Origin: a virus
IMG/VR virus record: IMGVR_UViG_3300009181_000083
Span: 1-57,720 of that record
Length of the DNA: 57,720 nucleotides
Direction: 5' to 3' (one strand)
Part shown: piece after piece, positions 1 to 8,081 of the stretch
Numbering within the stretch: position 1 is the stretch's first letter
Layout of the letters: the number at the start of each line of letters is the position of its first letter
Position numbers and translations under genes: made by a program
The notes under the pieces: generated by a model
The model's database searches: none
What the model was told of the DNA's origin: nothing
Seen by the model: the letters and a program-made list of their open reading frames with translations, nothing else

Positions 1-289
1 CGAAAAGTCTGGGAGAGAAGTCCGGTATCCGATTAAATACAGCCGGACTAGCGGAACCAGTGTTTGGATAGAATACGAAATCGTCGATCAGCTTCTAGCT
101 TGGGAATTTGCTCACGCTAAGGGGGCGTGGATTACAATTACCGACGAGATTGTTAAAGAGCTTGCTGACAATGGGTTAGAACTTCCAAAGCAGCATAATG
201 GAGAAACTCACCTTAAGAATTTCTTAGAAGAAAACCCTAAAATTACCCAGTATCTATTTAACAAATTCATTAGCGTCTTAAAAAGATGA
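1..289 (+). CDS. RecA/UvsX-like recombinase, C-terminal fragment (5' end outside window)
   Basis: The frame is open from base 2 and ends with TGA at 287-289, so only about 95 C-terminal residues are visible. They begin EKSGREVRYPIKYSRTSG and continue with VWIEYEIVDQLLAWEFAHAK, then GAWITITDEIVKEL. The last ~40 residues are charged and helical. This resembles the C-terminal part of phage RecA/UvsX-type strand-exchange proteins as I remember them, and a recombinase would fit directly upstream of a helicase and primase. The ATPase core with Walker motifs is outside the window, so the family call is an inference. The stop overlaps the next start (ATGA at 286-289), indicating translational coupling. 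Confidence 0.45.
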   Translation, partial: EKSGREVRYPIKYSRTSGTSVWIEYEIVDQLLAWEFAHAKGAWITITDEIVKELADNGLELPKQHNGETHLKNFLEENPKITQYLFNKFISVLKR

Positions 290-702
290 AATTGCTAAAT
301 ATTTATGGAAAGACCGTAAGTAAAAATGTTTCTAATTATTTGATAAAATGGGACAGCCCGTCTAGGTCAAAGATTCAATTTCAAATAAAACAATTCTTAA
401 AACAATATTGGAAAAATCATATTGTCTACGAAGAGTTCCCCGTGTTCGGATCAAGAATGAAAGTTGACATTTTAGACTTTACGAGCAAGGTTGCCGTAGA
501 AGTTAACGGATCTCAACATTCAAAATTTAATAAGTTTTTTCACGGAGAGTCTAGGCTCAATTACTTGCGGTCTATCAAGAGAGACGTCGCTAAAGAAGCT
601 TGGCTTACTTTAAATCAATTTACTTTAGTTGAAATTTACGATCACGAAGTTAAGTCCATAAGCCCTGAGTTTTTTAAAGATAAATATAACATCACCCTTT
701 AA
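286..702 (+). CDS. Small PD-(D/E)XK nuclease, Vsr/DUF559-like
   Basis: This 138-residue protein has a compact nuclease core. After EEFPVFG comes a strand with D61 and D64 (KVDILDF), then the strand VAVEVNGSQH with E72, N74, Q77 and H78. D-x(10)-E-V-N-G-x-Q-H is typical of very-short-patch-repair and DUF559-like endonuclease folds. A basic segment (RLNYLRSIKRD) and a final strand (FTLVEIYDHEV) also fit. The likely role is nicking or trimming DNA during phage replication or recombination; the substrate cannot be read from sequence. The start overlaps the upstream stop as ATGA and the next gene begins three bases after its stop. Confidence 0.6.
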   Translation: MKLLNIYGKTVSKNVSNYLIKWDSPSRSKIQFQIKQFLKQYWKNHIVYEEFPVFGSRMKVDILDFTSKVAVEVNGSQHSKFNKFFHGESRLNYLRSIKRDVAKEAWLTLNQFTLVEIYDHEVKSISPEFFKDKYNITL

Positions 703-705
703 GCA

Positions 706-2193
706 ATGTCAATCTACTCGCTCCAAATAGAAAAGTATGTCCTCTCTGGACTGATCAAACATCCAGATGCTTTTTCAGATATTGAAAGTTTTATCAATGA
801 GAATGATTTTGTTAATGAAGTTCATTATACTATTTTTTGCGTTTTTAAAGAGACGTTTAATAAGGGAGAATCAGTAGATAAAATCCTTATAGCTCAAAAA
901 GCTAAAAACTTAGGAATTACTTTTAAAGATCAAGCTATTGATATTTTTAATTATGTTAATAGTATTTGTCTTATTCCCACTACAAGGCCTGGCTTAATAG
1001 AGGGGTCTAAGGAGTTATTAAAATTTAGGATTAGGAGAGAGATTGAAGAAACCGGAGAGTCGATTAAAAAGTTTGCTAATAATTGCGCCGACAAACCAAT
1101 TGAAGAAATCATCACTGAGTCTGATAAGATATATAATAATAAAATTTGCGCATACACTAGCGCCAATAACAAGCCGGAAGACATCACCTCCAACGTCATC
1201 GAGATAATCGAAGAACGGGGAAACAATCCGATCTTAGAAACTGGATTAATTACCCCTCACCCCAACTTTAATAGGTTTTATGGCGGAATCAGGCCCGGAA
1301 ACATTTACGCTTTTGTCAGTCGGCCAAAACATGGAAAAACGACTATTCTCAATGATCTAGCTATTAAGGTAACAAGTTTAAACAAAGGATGTAGGGCTTT
1401 AGTTTTAGACACAGAAATGACCACTTTAGATATGAAGTTTAGGATAGCTTCGTCTCTAACGGGGATTTCAGTTTGGCATCTAGAGACAGGTAACTGGAAA
1501 AAGAGTAATGAGCTATATAAGAAATTTCAAGAAAAGAAATCAGACATCTTAAAAATTCAAAATCAAGTTGATCATTTACAAGTGTCTGGAAAGCCAATCG
1601 AGGAAGTTGTCTCCATTGTTAAGAGGTGGTATTTTTCTAAAGTCGGAAGAGGTAATCCTTGTGTCATTGTTTATGATTACATTAAATTAACCGGAGAGAT
1701 GTCGGGCAATAAAAAAGAATATGAATTAATTGGCGAAAAAGTGAATGCTTTAAAAGAGCTTTCTTTGGAGTTGGATATCCCTATCCTGACCGCTTGCCAA
1801 TTAAACAGAAGTGCAGAAAATGGAGTTGACGACAGTAGCGCAATCTCTCAATCGGACAGATTGCAATGGTTCGCTTCTTTCGTAGGCATCTTCAGAAGGA
1901 AGACCGCTGAGGAAATGGCTTTAGATGGGGAAGAGTTCGGCTCGCACAAGCTGATTCCTTTAGCAACTCGGTTTCAGGGTCAGGACGCTCAGGGGCATCA
2001 CGATTTGGTTAGAATTAAAGAAGGCCGATCTGTCAAATACGTTCCCAACTTCATTAGCTTTAACATCTCTAACTTTAACGTAGAAGAACGTGGAACGCTG
2101 TCTGAAATCGCACAAGCTAGAGCTTTAAGACCCGAGCTGGACGATTCGGGCGATGACGAAAAAGAAAAGTCGGGCGACGGGAGCATTTTATGA
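706..2193 (+). CDS. Replicative DNA helicase, DnaB-like
   Basis: This 495-residue protein has the DnaB layout: a helical N-terminal domain (about 1-110), a linker, and a RecA-fold ATPase from about 175. The Walker A loop is the variant SRPKHGKTT (about 205-213). Walker B is CVIVYDYIKL around 318-327, and TACQLNRS near 362-369 is the DnaB motif H4 region. DnaB rings unwind DNA 5' to 3' at the fork and recruit primase, which is encoded immediately downstream. No helicase loader was recognised nearby. The ATG lies three bases after the previous stop and has no clear Shine-Dalgarno. The C-terminal ~20 residues are acidic (SGDDEKEKSGDG), perhaps an interaction tail. Confidence 0.9.
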   Translation: MSIYSLQIEKYVLSGLIKHPDAFSDIESFINENDFVNEVHYTIFCVFKETFNKGESVDKILIAQKAKNLGITFKDQAIDIFNYVNSICLIPTTRPGLIEGSKELLKFRIRREIEETGESIKKFANNCADKPIEEIITESDKIYNNKICAYTSANNKPEDITSNVIEIIEERGNNPILETGLITPHPNFNRFYGGIRPGNIYAFVSRPKHGKTTILNDLAIKVTSLNKGCRALVLDTEMTTLDMKFRIASSLTGISVWHLETGNWKKSNELYKKFQEKKSDILKIQNQVDHLQVSGKPIEEVVSIVKRWYFSKVGRGNPCVIVYDYIKLTGEMSGNKKEYELIGEKVNALKELSLELDIPILTACQLNRSAENGVDDSSAISQSDRLQWFASFVGIFRRKTAEEMALDGEEFGSHKLIPLATRFQGQDAQGHHDLVRIKEGRSVKYVPNFISFNISNFNVEERGTLSEIAQARALRPELDDSGDDEKEKSGDGSIL

Positions 2194-3128
2194 TGGACTG
2201 CGAGTCGGTCAAGATGATTCTCCAGGACATCGGATACGTTCTCTCCGATAACGGGAAAGAATTCCGAGCTAAGCCTTTATATCGAGATTCAGACAGTAAT
2301 ACTTGTTTGAGAATATGGAAAGACTCAGGAAGATGGGTTGACTTCAAGGAGAATATAAGCGGATCCTTGGAAGAGCTGGTTAAGTTAACGTTAAAGTTAA
2401 AAAGCGTCGGGGAAGCTAAAGATTGGGTAAGAAGCAAAGGCGTAGATTATTCTGCTTTAGAAGTAGAAAAACCCAAAGCCTTAACAAAACAAGTGAAAAT
2501 TTTTGATAAGTCCTTGCTAATCAAGCTGTTAAGAGACCATTCCTACTGGGCCTCTAGGGGCGTATCAGACTCTACAGTTACACCTTTTCAAGGGGGGTTG
2601 GCAAGAAGCGGCAAGATGTTTAATAGATACACATTCCCCATCTTCGACAATAAAGACGACATCATCGGATTCGCAGGAAGAGACGTTACGAACTCGGACA
2701 ACGAGCTTCGACCTAAATGGAAACTTATTGGCGACAAAAGTGAATGGGTTTATCCCCTTAAAGTAAATTTAAAAGATTTAAAAGAGCAAAAATCCGTAAT
2801 CTTAGTTGAGAGTATTGGAGATATGCTTGCTCTAAGAGAGAACGGCATTAGAAATTCTATAGTAACTTTTGGATTAAATGTATCATCTAAAATTATATAT
2901 AGCTTAATAGCTTTAAATCCCGAGAAAATAATAATAGCATTTAACAATGATTCAAACAATAATAACGCAGGGAATAAAGCTGCTGTAGCGGCAAAAGACA
3001 AATTACTAAATTATTTTGACTATAGCCAAATCCTAATCAGGCTCCCCGTTGACGATAACGATTTTGGAGACCTAAATCAAACAAACAAATTAAAAATTTC
3101 AGAATGGCTAAAGACAACAAACCTGTAA
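2190..3128 (+). CDS. DNA primase, DnaG/TOPRIM family
   Basis: This 312-residue protein has a TOPRIM domain. ILVESIGDMLAL supplies the catalytic glutamate (about E207), followed by an acidic/asparagine strand AFNNDSN (D254) and NAGNKAA (about 259-265), then VDDNDFGDLN. The N-terminal region (about 15-65, with RIWKDSGRWVDF) lies where the CHC2 zinc-binding domain normally sits, but only two cysteines (C4 and C39) are present, so a four-ligand zinc site is absent. It should make RNA primers for the split DNA polymerase downstream. ATG overlaps the helicase stop (ATGATG at 2190). It is about half the length of bacterial DnaG and lacks an obvious helicase-binding C-terminal domain. Confidence 0.85.
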   Translation: MMDCESVKMILQDIGYVLSDNGKEFRAKPLYRDSDSNTCLRIWKDSGRWVDFKENISGSLEELVKLTLKLKSVGEAKDWVRSKGVDYSALEVEKPKALTKQVKIFDKSLLIKLLRDHSYWASRGVSDSTVTPFQGGLARSGKMFNRYTFPIFDNKDDIIGFAGRDVTNSDNELRPKWKLIGDKSEWVYPLKVNLKDLKEQKSVILVESIGDMLALRENGIRNSIVTFGLNVSSKIIYSLIALNPEKIIIAFNNDSNNNNAGNKAAVAAKDKLLNYFDYSQILIRLPVDDNDFGDLNQTNKLKISEWLKTTNL

Positions 3129-4069
3129 AAAAAGAAAAAGTAAAATTAAGTGCCAGCAAAATCAAAACAGTGGAAAGTTGCAGTTGGCTTTACTATTCTA
3201 AATACGTTTTAAAATATCCAGACATAAGTAATTCAGGAGCTTCGAGGGGGACTTGTGTTCATTTAATTTTTGAGCTGCTGCTTAGAGATCGGCACAAAAA
3301 GTATTTTGATAAGCTGTGCGAGGGCAAGCCTGGTATTCTAAAATGCCCAGCCGTTCACCGACTCATCTTAAAAACCGCTAAGAAGTTAAAAGTAGATGAC
3401 GAAGAAAATCTTGAGCTTATTTACTCAATGATTCAAACAGGTTTACAAAATGACTTTTTTTGCCTAGGGTGTATTAAAGTAGAACCAGAAAAAGAATTTC
3501 TCATTGAAGAAGAGGGTTATATTATTAATGGTTTTATTGATAAGCTAGCTCAGTTTGACGACGAGAGCTTTAAGATATACGATTACAAATCAAGCAAAGG
3601 AAAGTTTTCTAAAGAAGAGCTAGATTTTAATTTGCAAAATTTAATGTATTCTCTTGCTGTTTTTAAGGAAAAGGGTCATATTCCTGATGTTTCATTTATC
3701 TTTGTTAAATTCAGGAAGCAGCCAATCCAAGAAGCTCCGAAGCCAACAAAGGAACAATTAGACGGATTTCAAACCTACCTAGCTTACATTGCTGGATATA
3801 TATCTTCCTTTAGCGATAAAGATGCTTTGTCTAATTTAGCTGCGAATTCAATGAAGAAGAAATGGATGTGCGGCAGCGATAAGGAAGGTAAGTGGATATG
3901 CCCATCTAGATTGTCAAAAACTTACTATACGGGGGTTGACAAAAATAACAAATTTATCAAATCAGCATTTAATAGGGACGATCTAGTCAACATTCCATCG
4001 GTTGAGACGATTAATGAAATCGAATACAATGGGTGTCCATATTGGCGGACAACTGATTTCGGATTTTAG
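3104..4069 (+). CDS. RecB/Cas4-like PD-(D/E)XK exonuclease
   Basis: This 321-residue protein has the RecB-nuclease order of motifs. An N-terminal helix (KLSASKIKTVESCSWLYYSK, C26) resembles the family's 'ESCPRKFYYKY' start. RGTCVH follows with H53, then GFIDKL with D146, IYDYKSSKG with D160 and K162, and QNLMYSLAV, matching the QxxxY motif. C26 plus C-terminal cysteines C256, C266 and C311 could hold an iron-sulphur cluster as in Cas4/AddB, but the spacing is looser than usual, so this is only a possibility. The likely role is processing of DNA ends in recombination-dependent replication. It overlaps the primase gene by 25 bases. Confidence 0.8.
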   Translation: MAKDNKPVKKEKVKLSASKIKTVESCSWLYYSKYVLKYPDISNSGASRGTCVHLIFELLLRDRHKKYFDKLCEGKPGILKCPAVHRLILKTAKKLKVDDEENLELIYSMIQTGLQNDFFCLGCIKVEPEKEFLIEEEGYIINGFIDKLAQFDDESFKIYDYKSSKGKFSKEELDFNLQNLMYSLAVFKEKGHIPDVSFIFVKFRKQPIQEAPKPTKEQLDGFQTYLAYIAGYISSFSDKDALSNLAANSMKKKWMCGSDKEGKWICPSRLSKTYYTGVDKNNKFIKSAFNRDDLVNIPSVETINEIEYNGCPYWRTTDFGF

Positions 4070-4098
4070 TTGACATTTGCAGCTAGCCAGTTCATGAT
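4070..4098 (+). promoter_or_regulatory. Possible sigma70-type promoter before the PHP gene
   Basis: TTGACA (4070-4075), a 17-base spacer and CATGAT (4093-4098) lie in the 34-base gap before the ATG at 4104. The -35 is perfect and the -10 matches 4 of 6. Transcription from it would begin at about 4105, almost on the start codon, implying a leaderless or nearly leaderless message. There is no Shine-Dalgarno. Sequence match only. Confidence 0.35.
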
Positions 4099-4103
4099 TT
4101 CGT

Positions 4104-4865
4104 ATGTATTCGGCTGAGCCGCTTTTTAAATCTCATTACAGTCTCGGTAAATCCGTCCTGACTTTGTCTAAGGCTGGAGAATCCGAGCCGGATGAGCCAA
4201 GTTCTGTTTTCGATATAGCGACAAAGCTTTCTCTAAACAAAGTCACACTCGTTGAAGATTCCATTTCAGGCTTCCTCGAAGCCTACAAGTCAAGCGAAGC
4301 GGCTAAGATGTCTTTAAGATTCGGGTTAAGACTTACGGTTTGTGATTCTATAGACAATAAAACCGCTGAATCTCGAGTGAGAGAGCATAAGATCGTTATC
4401 TTTATTAAGAATACGGACGGATATACAGATCTTATCAAAATTTCTACCGCTGCTTGCTCGCAAGGTTTCTACTACTACCCAAGGGTAGACTCCAAAGTGC
4501 TCAAAGACCTGTGGAATAACAAAAATTTACTGCTTGCTATTCCGTTTTACGATTCTTATATTTTTAAGAATAATCTAACTTACGGAGTTTGCGTTCCCGA
4601 CTTCAGCTTCTGCGATCCCATTTTTCTTTCTGAAGATAATAATTTGCCATTTGATTCTATTTTGAATCGCCGAATTAAAGAGTCTGCCGGATCGAATTCT
4701 AAAATTGTAAAGACTCAATCAATCTATTACGAAAATAAGGCTGACTTTGTAGCCTATCTCACTTTCAGGTGCATTTCCCAAAGGACGACTTTAAACAAAC
4801 CCAACTTAGATCACTGCTCTTCAAACGAATTTTGCGCTGAATCATTTAAGGAAAAATATGTCTGA
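4104..4865 (+). CDS. DNA polymerase III alpha, separate PHP-domain subunit
   Basis: This 253-residue protein aligns by eye with the N-terminal PHP domain of DnaE. FKSHYSLGKSVLTL corresponds to the 'HSDYSMIDG' start, VTLVEDSISGFLEAYK to 'LAITDFTNLCGLVKFY', and FIKNTDGYTDLIKISTAA to 'LAKNNTGYQNLTLLISKA'. SIYYENKADFVAYLTFRCIS corresponds to 'DVRFIDSSDFDAHEIRVAI' at the domain's end. The metal-binding histidines are mostly replaced (for example EDSIS where active PHP has a DH), so it is probably structural. It stops exactly where the palm domain would begin; that part is the separate gene at 5493. The ATG is forced by an in-frame TGA at 4095-4097. The stop overlaps the exonuclease start (ATGTCTGA). 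Confidence 0.75.
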   Translation: MYSAEPLFKSHYSLGKSVLTLSKAGESEPDEPSSVFDIATKLSLNKVTLVEDSISGFLEAYKSSEAAKMSLRFGLRLTVCDSIDNKTAESRVREHKIVIFIKNTDGYTDLIKISTAACSQGFYYYPRVDSKVLKDLWNNKNLLLAIPFYDSYIFKNNLTYGVCVPDFSFCDPIFLSEDNNLPFDSILNRRIKESAGSNSKIVKTQSIYYENKADFVAYLTFRCISQRTTLNKPNLDHCSSNEFCAESFKEKYV

Positions 4866-5496
4866 AGAATTAATGAGGTTTGATAAAACCAAAAGTCTTG
4901 TCTTTATCGATTGCGAAACTCTAAATCTATGTTTGAATTTTTGCCAGAACCTTCCTTGGCAAGTCGCAATGATTAAAACAGTAGGAGGACGTAAGACTGA
5001 CGAAAGAGACTTCCTCATAAAATGGGACACCGAGCTGAAGATATCTGAAGAAGCAAAGCGAATTACAAACTATCCAGAAGCAAAAATTCTAAGTCATGGC
5101 AAGAAATTCGAAGACGTCTTCCCTGAGATTGAAAACTGGCTCGAATCCAGCGACTATATCCTTGGGCATAATACTCTTCAGTTTGATATTTATTTAATTA
5201 AAGAAATGTATGCCCTGAAAGGCAAAAGGATGAATCACTTGGTTCATAAATTCATAGACACGAATTGCTTAGCTAAAGGCCTTAAATATGGTATTCAGAA
5301 AATGGAGAATGAACCATTAATAGAATATCAATATAAATTATCACACACCCGCAGGAAAGGCATTAAAACAAATTTACAAGCCCTAGGCAAAGATTATAGC
5401 ATAGAACATGATTACGACAACTTGCATAATGCAATTGTTGATTTAGAGTTAAACCTTAAAGTGTGGAATAAGATTAAATTCCAAATAGATATATGA
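4858..5496 (+). CDS. DnaQ-like DEDDh 3'-5' proofreading exonuclease
   Basis: This 212-residue protein carries all five DEDDh residues. Exo I is VFIDCETLNL (D18, E20), Exo II GHNTLQFD (D110), and Exo III HNAIVDLE (H190, D195). It should remove mismatched 3' ends for the polymerase encoded on either side of it. The gene sits between the two halves of DNA polymerase III alpha. In Gram-positive PolC the same exonuclease domain is inserted within the PHP domain of a single polypeptide; here the parts are separate genes. AAGGAAA at about 4848-4854 is a good Shine-Dalgarno, unusual for this block. It overlaps both neighbours (ATGTCTGA at 4858, ATGA at 5493). Confidence 0.88.
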   Translation: MSEELMRFDKTKSLVFIDCETLNLCLNFCQNLPWQVAMIKTVGGRKTDERDFLIKWDTELKISEEAKRITNYPEAKILSHGKKFEDVFPEIENWLESSDYILGHNTLQFDIYLIKEMYALKGKRMNHLVHKFIDTNCLAKGLKYGIQKMENEPLIEYQYKLSHTRRKGIKTNLQALGKDYSIEHDYDNLHNAIVDLELNLKVWNKIKFQIDI

Positions 5497-8063
5497 GTGA
5501 TTTTGATTCCTTTTTTGAAGACTTAAAAATTCCCCTTCACGGAGTAAGGCTTCCCGAATTCAGCATCGAGAGCCGATTGAAGAAGAAATACGATTTACCA
5601 GACTCTGCAACAAATTATGATTTTTTGATTCAAGTTTGCAGAACTAATTTTAAGAAATTAAAAATACCACAAGAAGAACGCGGCAAATACACAACAAGAA
5701 TAAAATACGAACTAGATGCGGTAAAAGATTTAGGATTTCTTGATTATATTCTTTTAGTTTGGACTGTTATTAATTTTTGCGAAGAGAACTCTATTCCAGT
5801 TGGGCCAGGAAGGGGATCTGCGGCGGGCAGCTTGATTCTTTATTTGCTTCGAGTCACAAGAGTAGATCCTATTAAATATGATTTATTTTTTGAACGTTTT
5901 ATTTCTAAAATCCGAGCCAAAAAGCAAATAGTAGATGGGATTACTTATTTAGATGGATCTTTGATGTGCGACGTTGACATCGACATCTGCTACTATAATC
6001 GGCAAAGGGTTATTAAATTCTTAGACGAGTCCTTCCTTGGAAAGACTTCTAAGATATTAACTCTGACGACTTTGAGCGGAAAAATCCTCATAAAAGAGTG
6101 TGGTAAGATTATCGACGAGAGGCCGGAGTCTGAGATGAACGAGATTACTTCTTTAATTCCAAAGACTTTCGGGCAGATTAAAGACCTGAAAGAGACGTAT
6201 GTTGAAGTAGCTGATTTCCAAAGATGGTGCGATAAGAATCCAAGGTCTTACCAAACAGCTTTGAAGCTGAGGGGTCTAATCAAGAATAAGAGCGTTCATC
6301 CTTCCGGAATGATGCTTTCATACCTCCCGATTGAACAAGGCTGTCCTACCGAACTTACCACCGACAAAGAACAGGTCTCTAGTTACGACATGAACTGGGT
6401 TTCGATCTCAAACGTTAAACTCGACCTTCTCGGGCTGAGGAGCGTTTCTATCGTTCACAGAGTTTGTTCGCTTGTCGGCATTAAAGTCGAAGACATAGAC
6501 TTTACCGACCCGATGATTTACCAGCAGTTGCAAGACCTTAAAACTCCGCACGGAATATTCCAAATTGAAGCTGATACCAACTTTAAAGTTTGTAAGAAGG
6601 TTAAACCTAAAAACCTAGATGAATTAAGTGGCGTTTTAGCTTTAGCTAGACCCGGAGCTTTAGAGTTCGTAGATCAATATGCTAATTTTACAACGACTGG
6701 CACCCGTGATAGCGTCCACCCTTTCTTCGACGACATCGTCGGAAACACTGGGGGTGTGTGTTTGTATCAGGAAACGTTGATGCAAATGGCTCACAAAATA
6801 GGTTTTACCCTTGACGAAGCAGAGGTGCTACGCCGAATTGTCGGGAAAAAGAAAGTCGAAGAAGTCAAAGTTTGGAAAGAGAAAATCGCAGAGAAGATTA
6901 AAGAAAATAAATTAAATCCTGAAATAGGCGACGTATTGTGGAGGATCCTTGAGAACTCAGCAAATTATTCGTTTAATAAATCACATTCCGTTAGTTATGC
7001 GGCTTTAGCGGCTTGCACTATTTATCTTAAATTTAAATACCCAAAGCAGTTTTTCTTAGCTTTGTTGGAAATGACTAGGCACGAACCAGCGCCATTAGTA
7101 GAGGTCTCTAAAATTCAAAAAGAACTAAGACATTTTGGAATAACCCTTCTCGGACCTCATATCTTAAAATCAGATACAGATTTTTCAATTCAAGGGAATG
7201 ACATTAGGTTTGGGCTGTCTTCAATCAAAGGCATCTCAGAAAAAACGATGGAAAAGTTAAAGAACTTTAAGACGGAGAACTCGGATAAGTTCGAAGTCTT
7301 TGAAGCGGCAAAGCAGGCTGGGATTTCTATCGGAGTCTTGTCTGCGCTAATCCAAGCCGGAGCTTTAGACGGATTCTCCGACTCTAGAAGCCGAGTCGTC
7401 TTAGAGGCTCAACTCTGGAATGTCTTAACAGTAAAAGAGAAAATCCTAAGCAAGCAATACGCCTCAGAATGTGAACTTGATTTACTCAGAACAGTAAAAA
7501 AGCTCTCGGTAACTAAAAATGAAAATGAAAAGTTATTAATAAAAGCTTCAAGATTAGACACTATAAGAAGAAATTACGATCCATATTTAAAAATCTATCA
7601 ACAGAACAATAAATCAGAAAGCTTTGCCAACTGGTATTATGAGAATCAATTACTAGGATACACTTACAATAAATCCTTAAAAGATATATTTATTTCTAAA
7701 ATTCCTAATTTGCAATCCCTAATCGAAGTAGGTAATTTGCGCGAAGGCTCGTCTGTTTACATTATCGGAAGAGTTCAAGAAGCTTCAGAGTGGGTGTCTA
7801 GGAACGCAAAGAAAACAAGAACCTTTAAAATGATTGTATCTGACGAATTCGGAACCATCCCAGTTTTGTCTTTCAACGATAGAATAGATGAGAATAAAGA
7901 TTTAAATAACGGAACTCTCCCTCAAGAAGGTGACATCGTCATAGTCAAAGGAACAAAGAAAACGGATTGTCTGTTCGCAGAAACCATAGCTACTCAAACC
8001 CTTAAAATTTACACGAAACTATCAGACTTGAAAGAAAAAAATGTTGACAATGACCCGATTTAG
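5493..8063 (+). CDS. dnaE: DNA polymerase III alpha, catalytic subunit lacking the PHP domain
   Basis: This 856-residue protein starts at the DnaE position just after the PHP domain (LPEFSIESRLKKKY corresponds to 'LPQFPTGDMSTEDYL'). The catalytic core follows: PVGPGRGSAAGS at about 102-113, DVDIDIC with D162 and D164 as the paired catalytic aspartates, and KLDLLGLRS with D311 as the third. LYQETLMQMA, VLRRIVGKKK and YSFNKSHSVSYA are fingers/thumb signatures. A helix-hairpin-helix region (GLSSIKGISEKTM) and an OB fold (VYIIGRVQEA onward, about 750-840) end it. Together with the 253-residue PHP gene it reaches about 1109 residues, close to normal DnaE length. No canonical clamp-binding peptide was seen. 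The start overlaps the exonuclease stop as ATGA. Confidence 0.92.
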   Translation: MSDFDSFFEDLKIPLHGVRLPEFSIESRLKKKYDLPDSATNYDFLIQVCRTNFKKLKIPQEERGKYTTRIKYELDAVKDLGFLDYILLVWTVINFCEENSIPVGPGRGSAAGSLILYLLRVTRVDPIKYDLFFERFISKIRAKKQIVDGITYLDGSLMCDVDIDICYYNRQRVIKFLDESFLGKTSKILTLTTLSGKILIKECGKIIDERPESEMNEITSLIPKTFGQIKDLKETYVEVADFQRWCDKNPRSYQTALKLRGLIKNKSVHPSGMMLSYLPIEQGCPTELTTDKEQVSSYDMNWVSISNVKLDLLGLRSVSIVHRVCSLVGIKVEDIDFTDPMIYQQLQDLKTPHGIFQIEADTNFKVCKKVKPKNLDELSGVLALARPGALEFVDQYANFTTTGTRDSVHPFFDDIVGNTGGVCLYQETLMQMAHKIGFTLDEAEVLRRIVGKKKVEEVKVWKEKIAEKIKENKLNPEIGDVLWRILENSANYSFNKSHSVSYAALAACTIYLKFKYPKQFFLALLEMTRHEPAPLVEVSKIQKELRHFGITLLGPHILKSDTDFSIQGNDIRFGLSSIKGISEKTMEKLKNFKTENSDKFEVFEAAKQAGISIGVLSALIQAGALDGFSDSRSRVVLEAQLWNVLTVKEKILSKQYASECELDLLRTVKKLSVTKNENEKLLIKASRLDTIRRNYDPYLKIYQQNNKSESFANWYYENQLLGYTYNKSLKDIFISKIPNLQSLIEVGNLREGSSVYIIGRVQEASEWVSRNAKKTRTFKMIVSDEFGTIPVLSFNDRIDENKDLNNGTLPQEGDIVIVKGTKKTDCLFAETIATQTLKIYTKLSDLKEKNVDNDPI

Positions 8064-8081
8064 ATCAAACTTTACATTAAT
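8043..8081 (+). promoter_or_regulatory. TTGACA box and A/T-rich leader before the SSB-like gene
   Basis: TTGACA at 8043-8048 lies in the last codons of the polymerase gene, 39 bases before the ATG at 8082. No good -10 lies at 16-18 bases; the nearest A/T-rich candidate is TTACAT at 8072-8077. The start codon lacks a Shine-Dalgarno. It is listed because the same TTGAC box recurs before 4104 and 11720; promoter function is uncertain. Confidence 0.25.

Noticed and set aside
4858-5496. Insertion in the split DNA polymerase gene as an intein or homing nuclease
   Set aside because: No intein end motifs are present, and the inserted protein has all five DEDDh exonuclease residues with its own start and stop.
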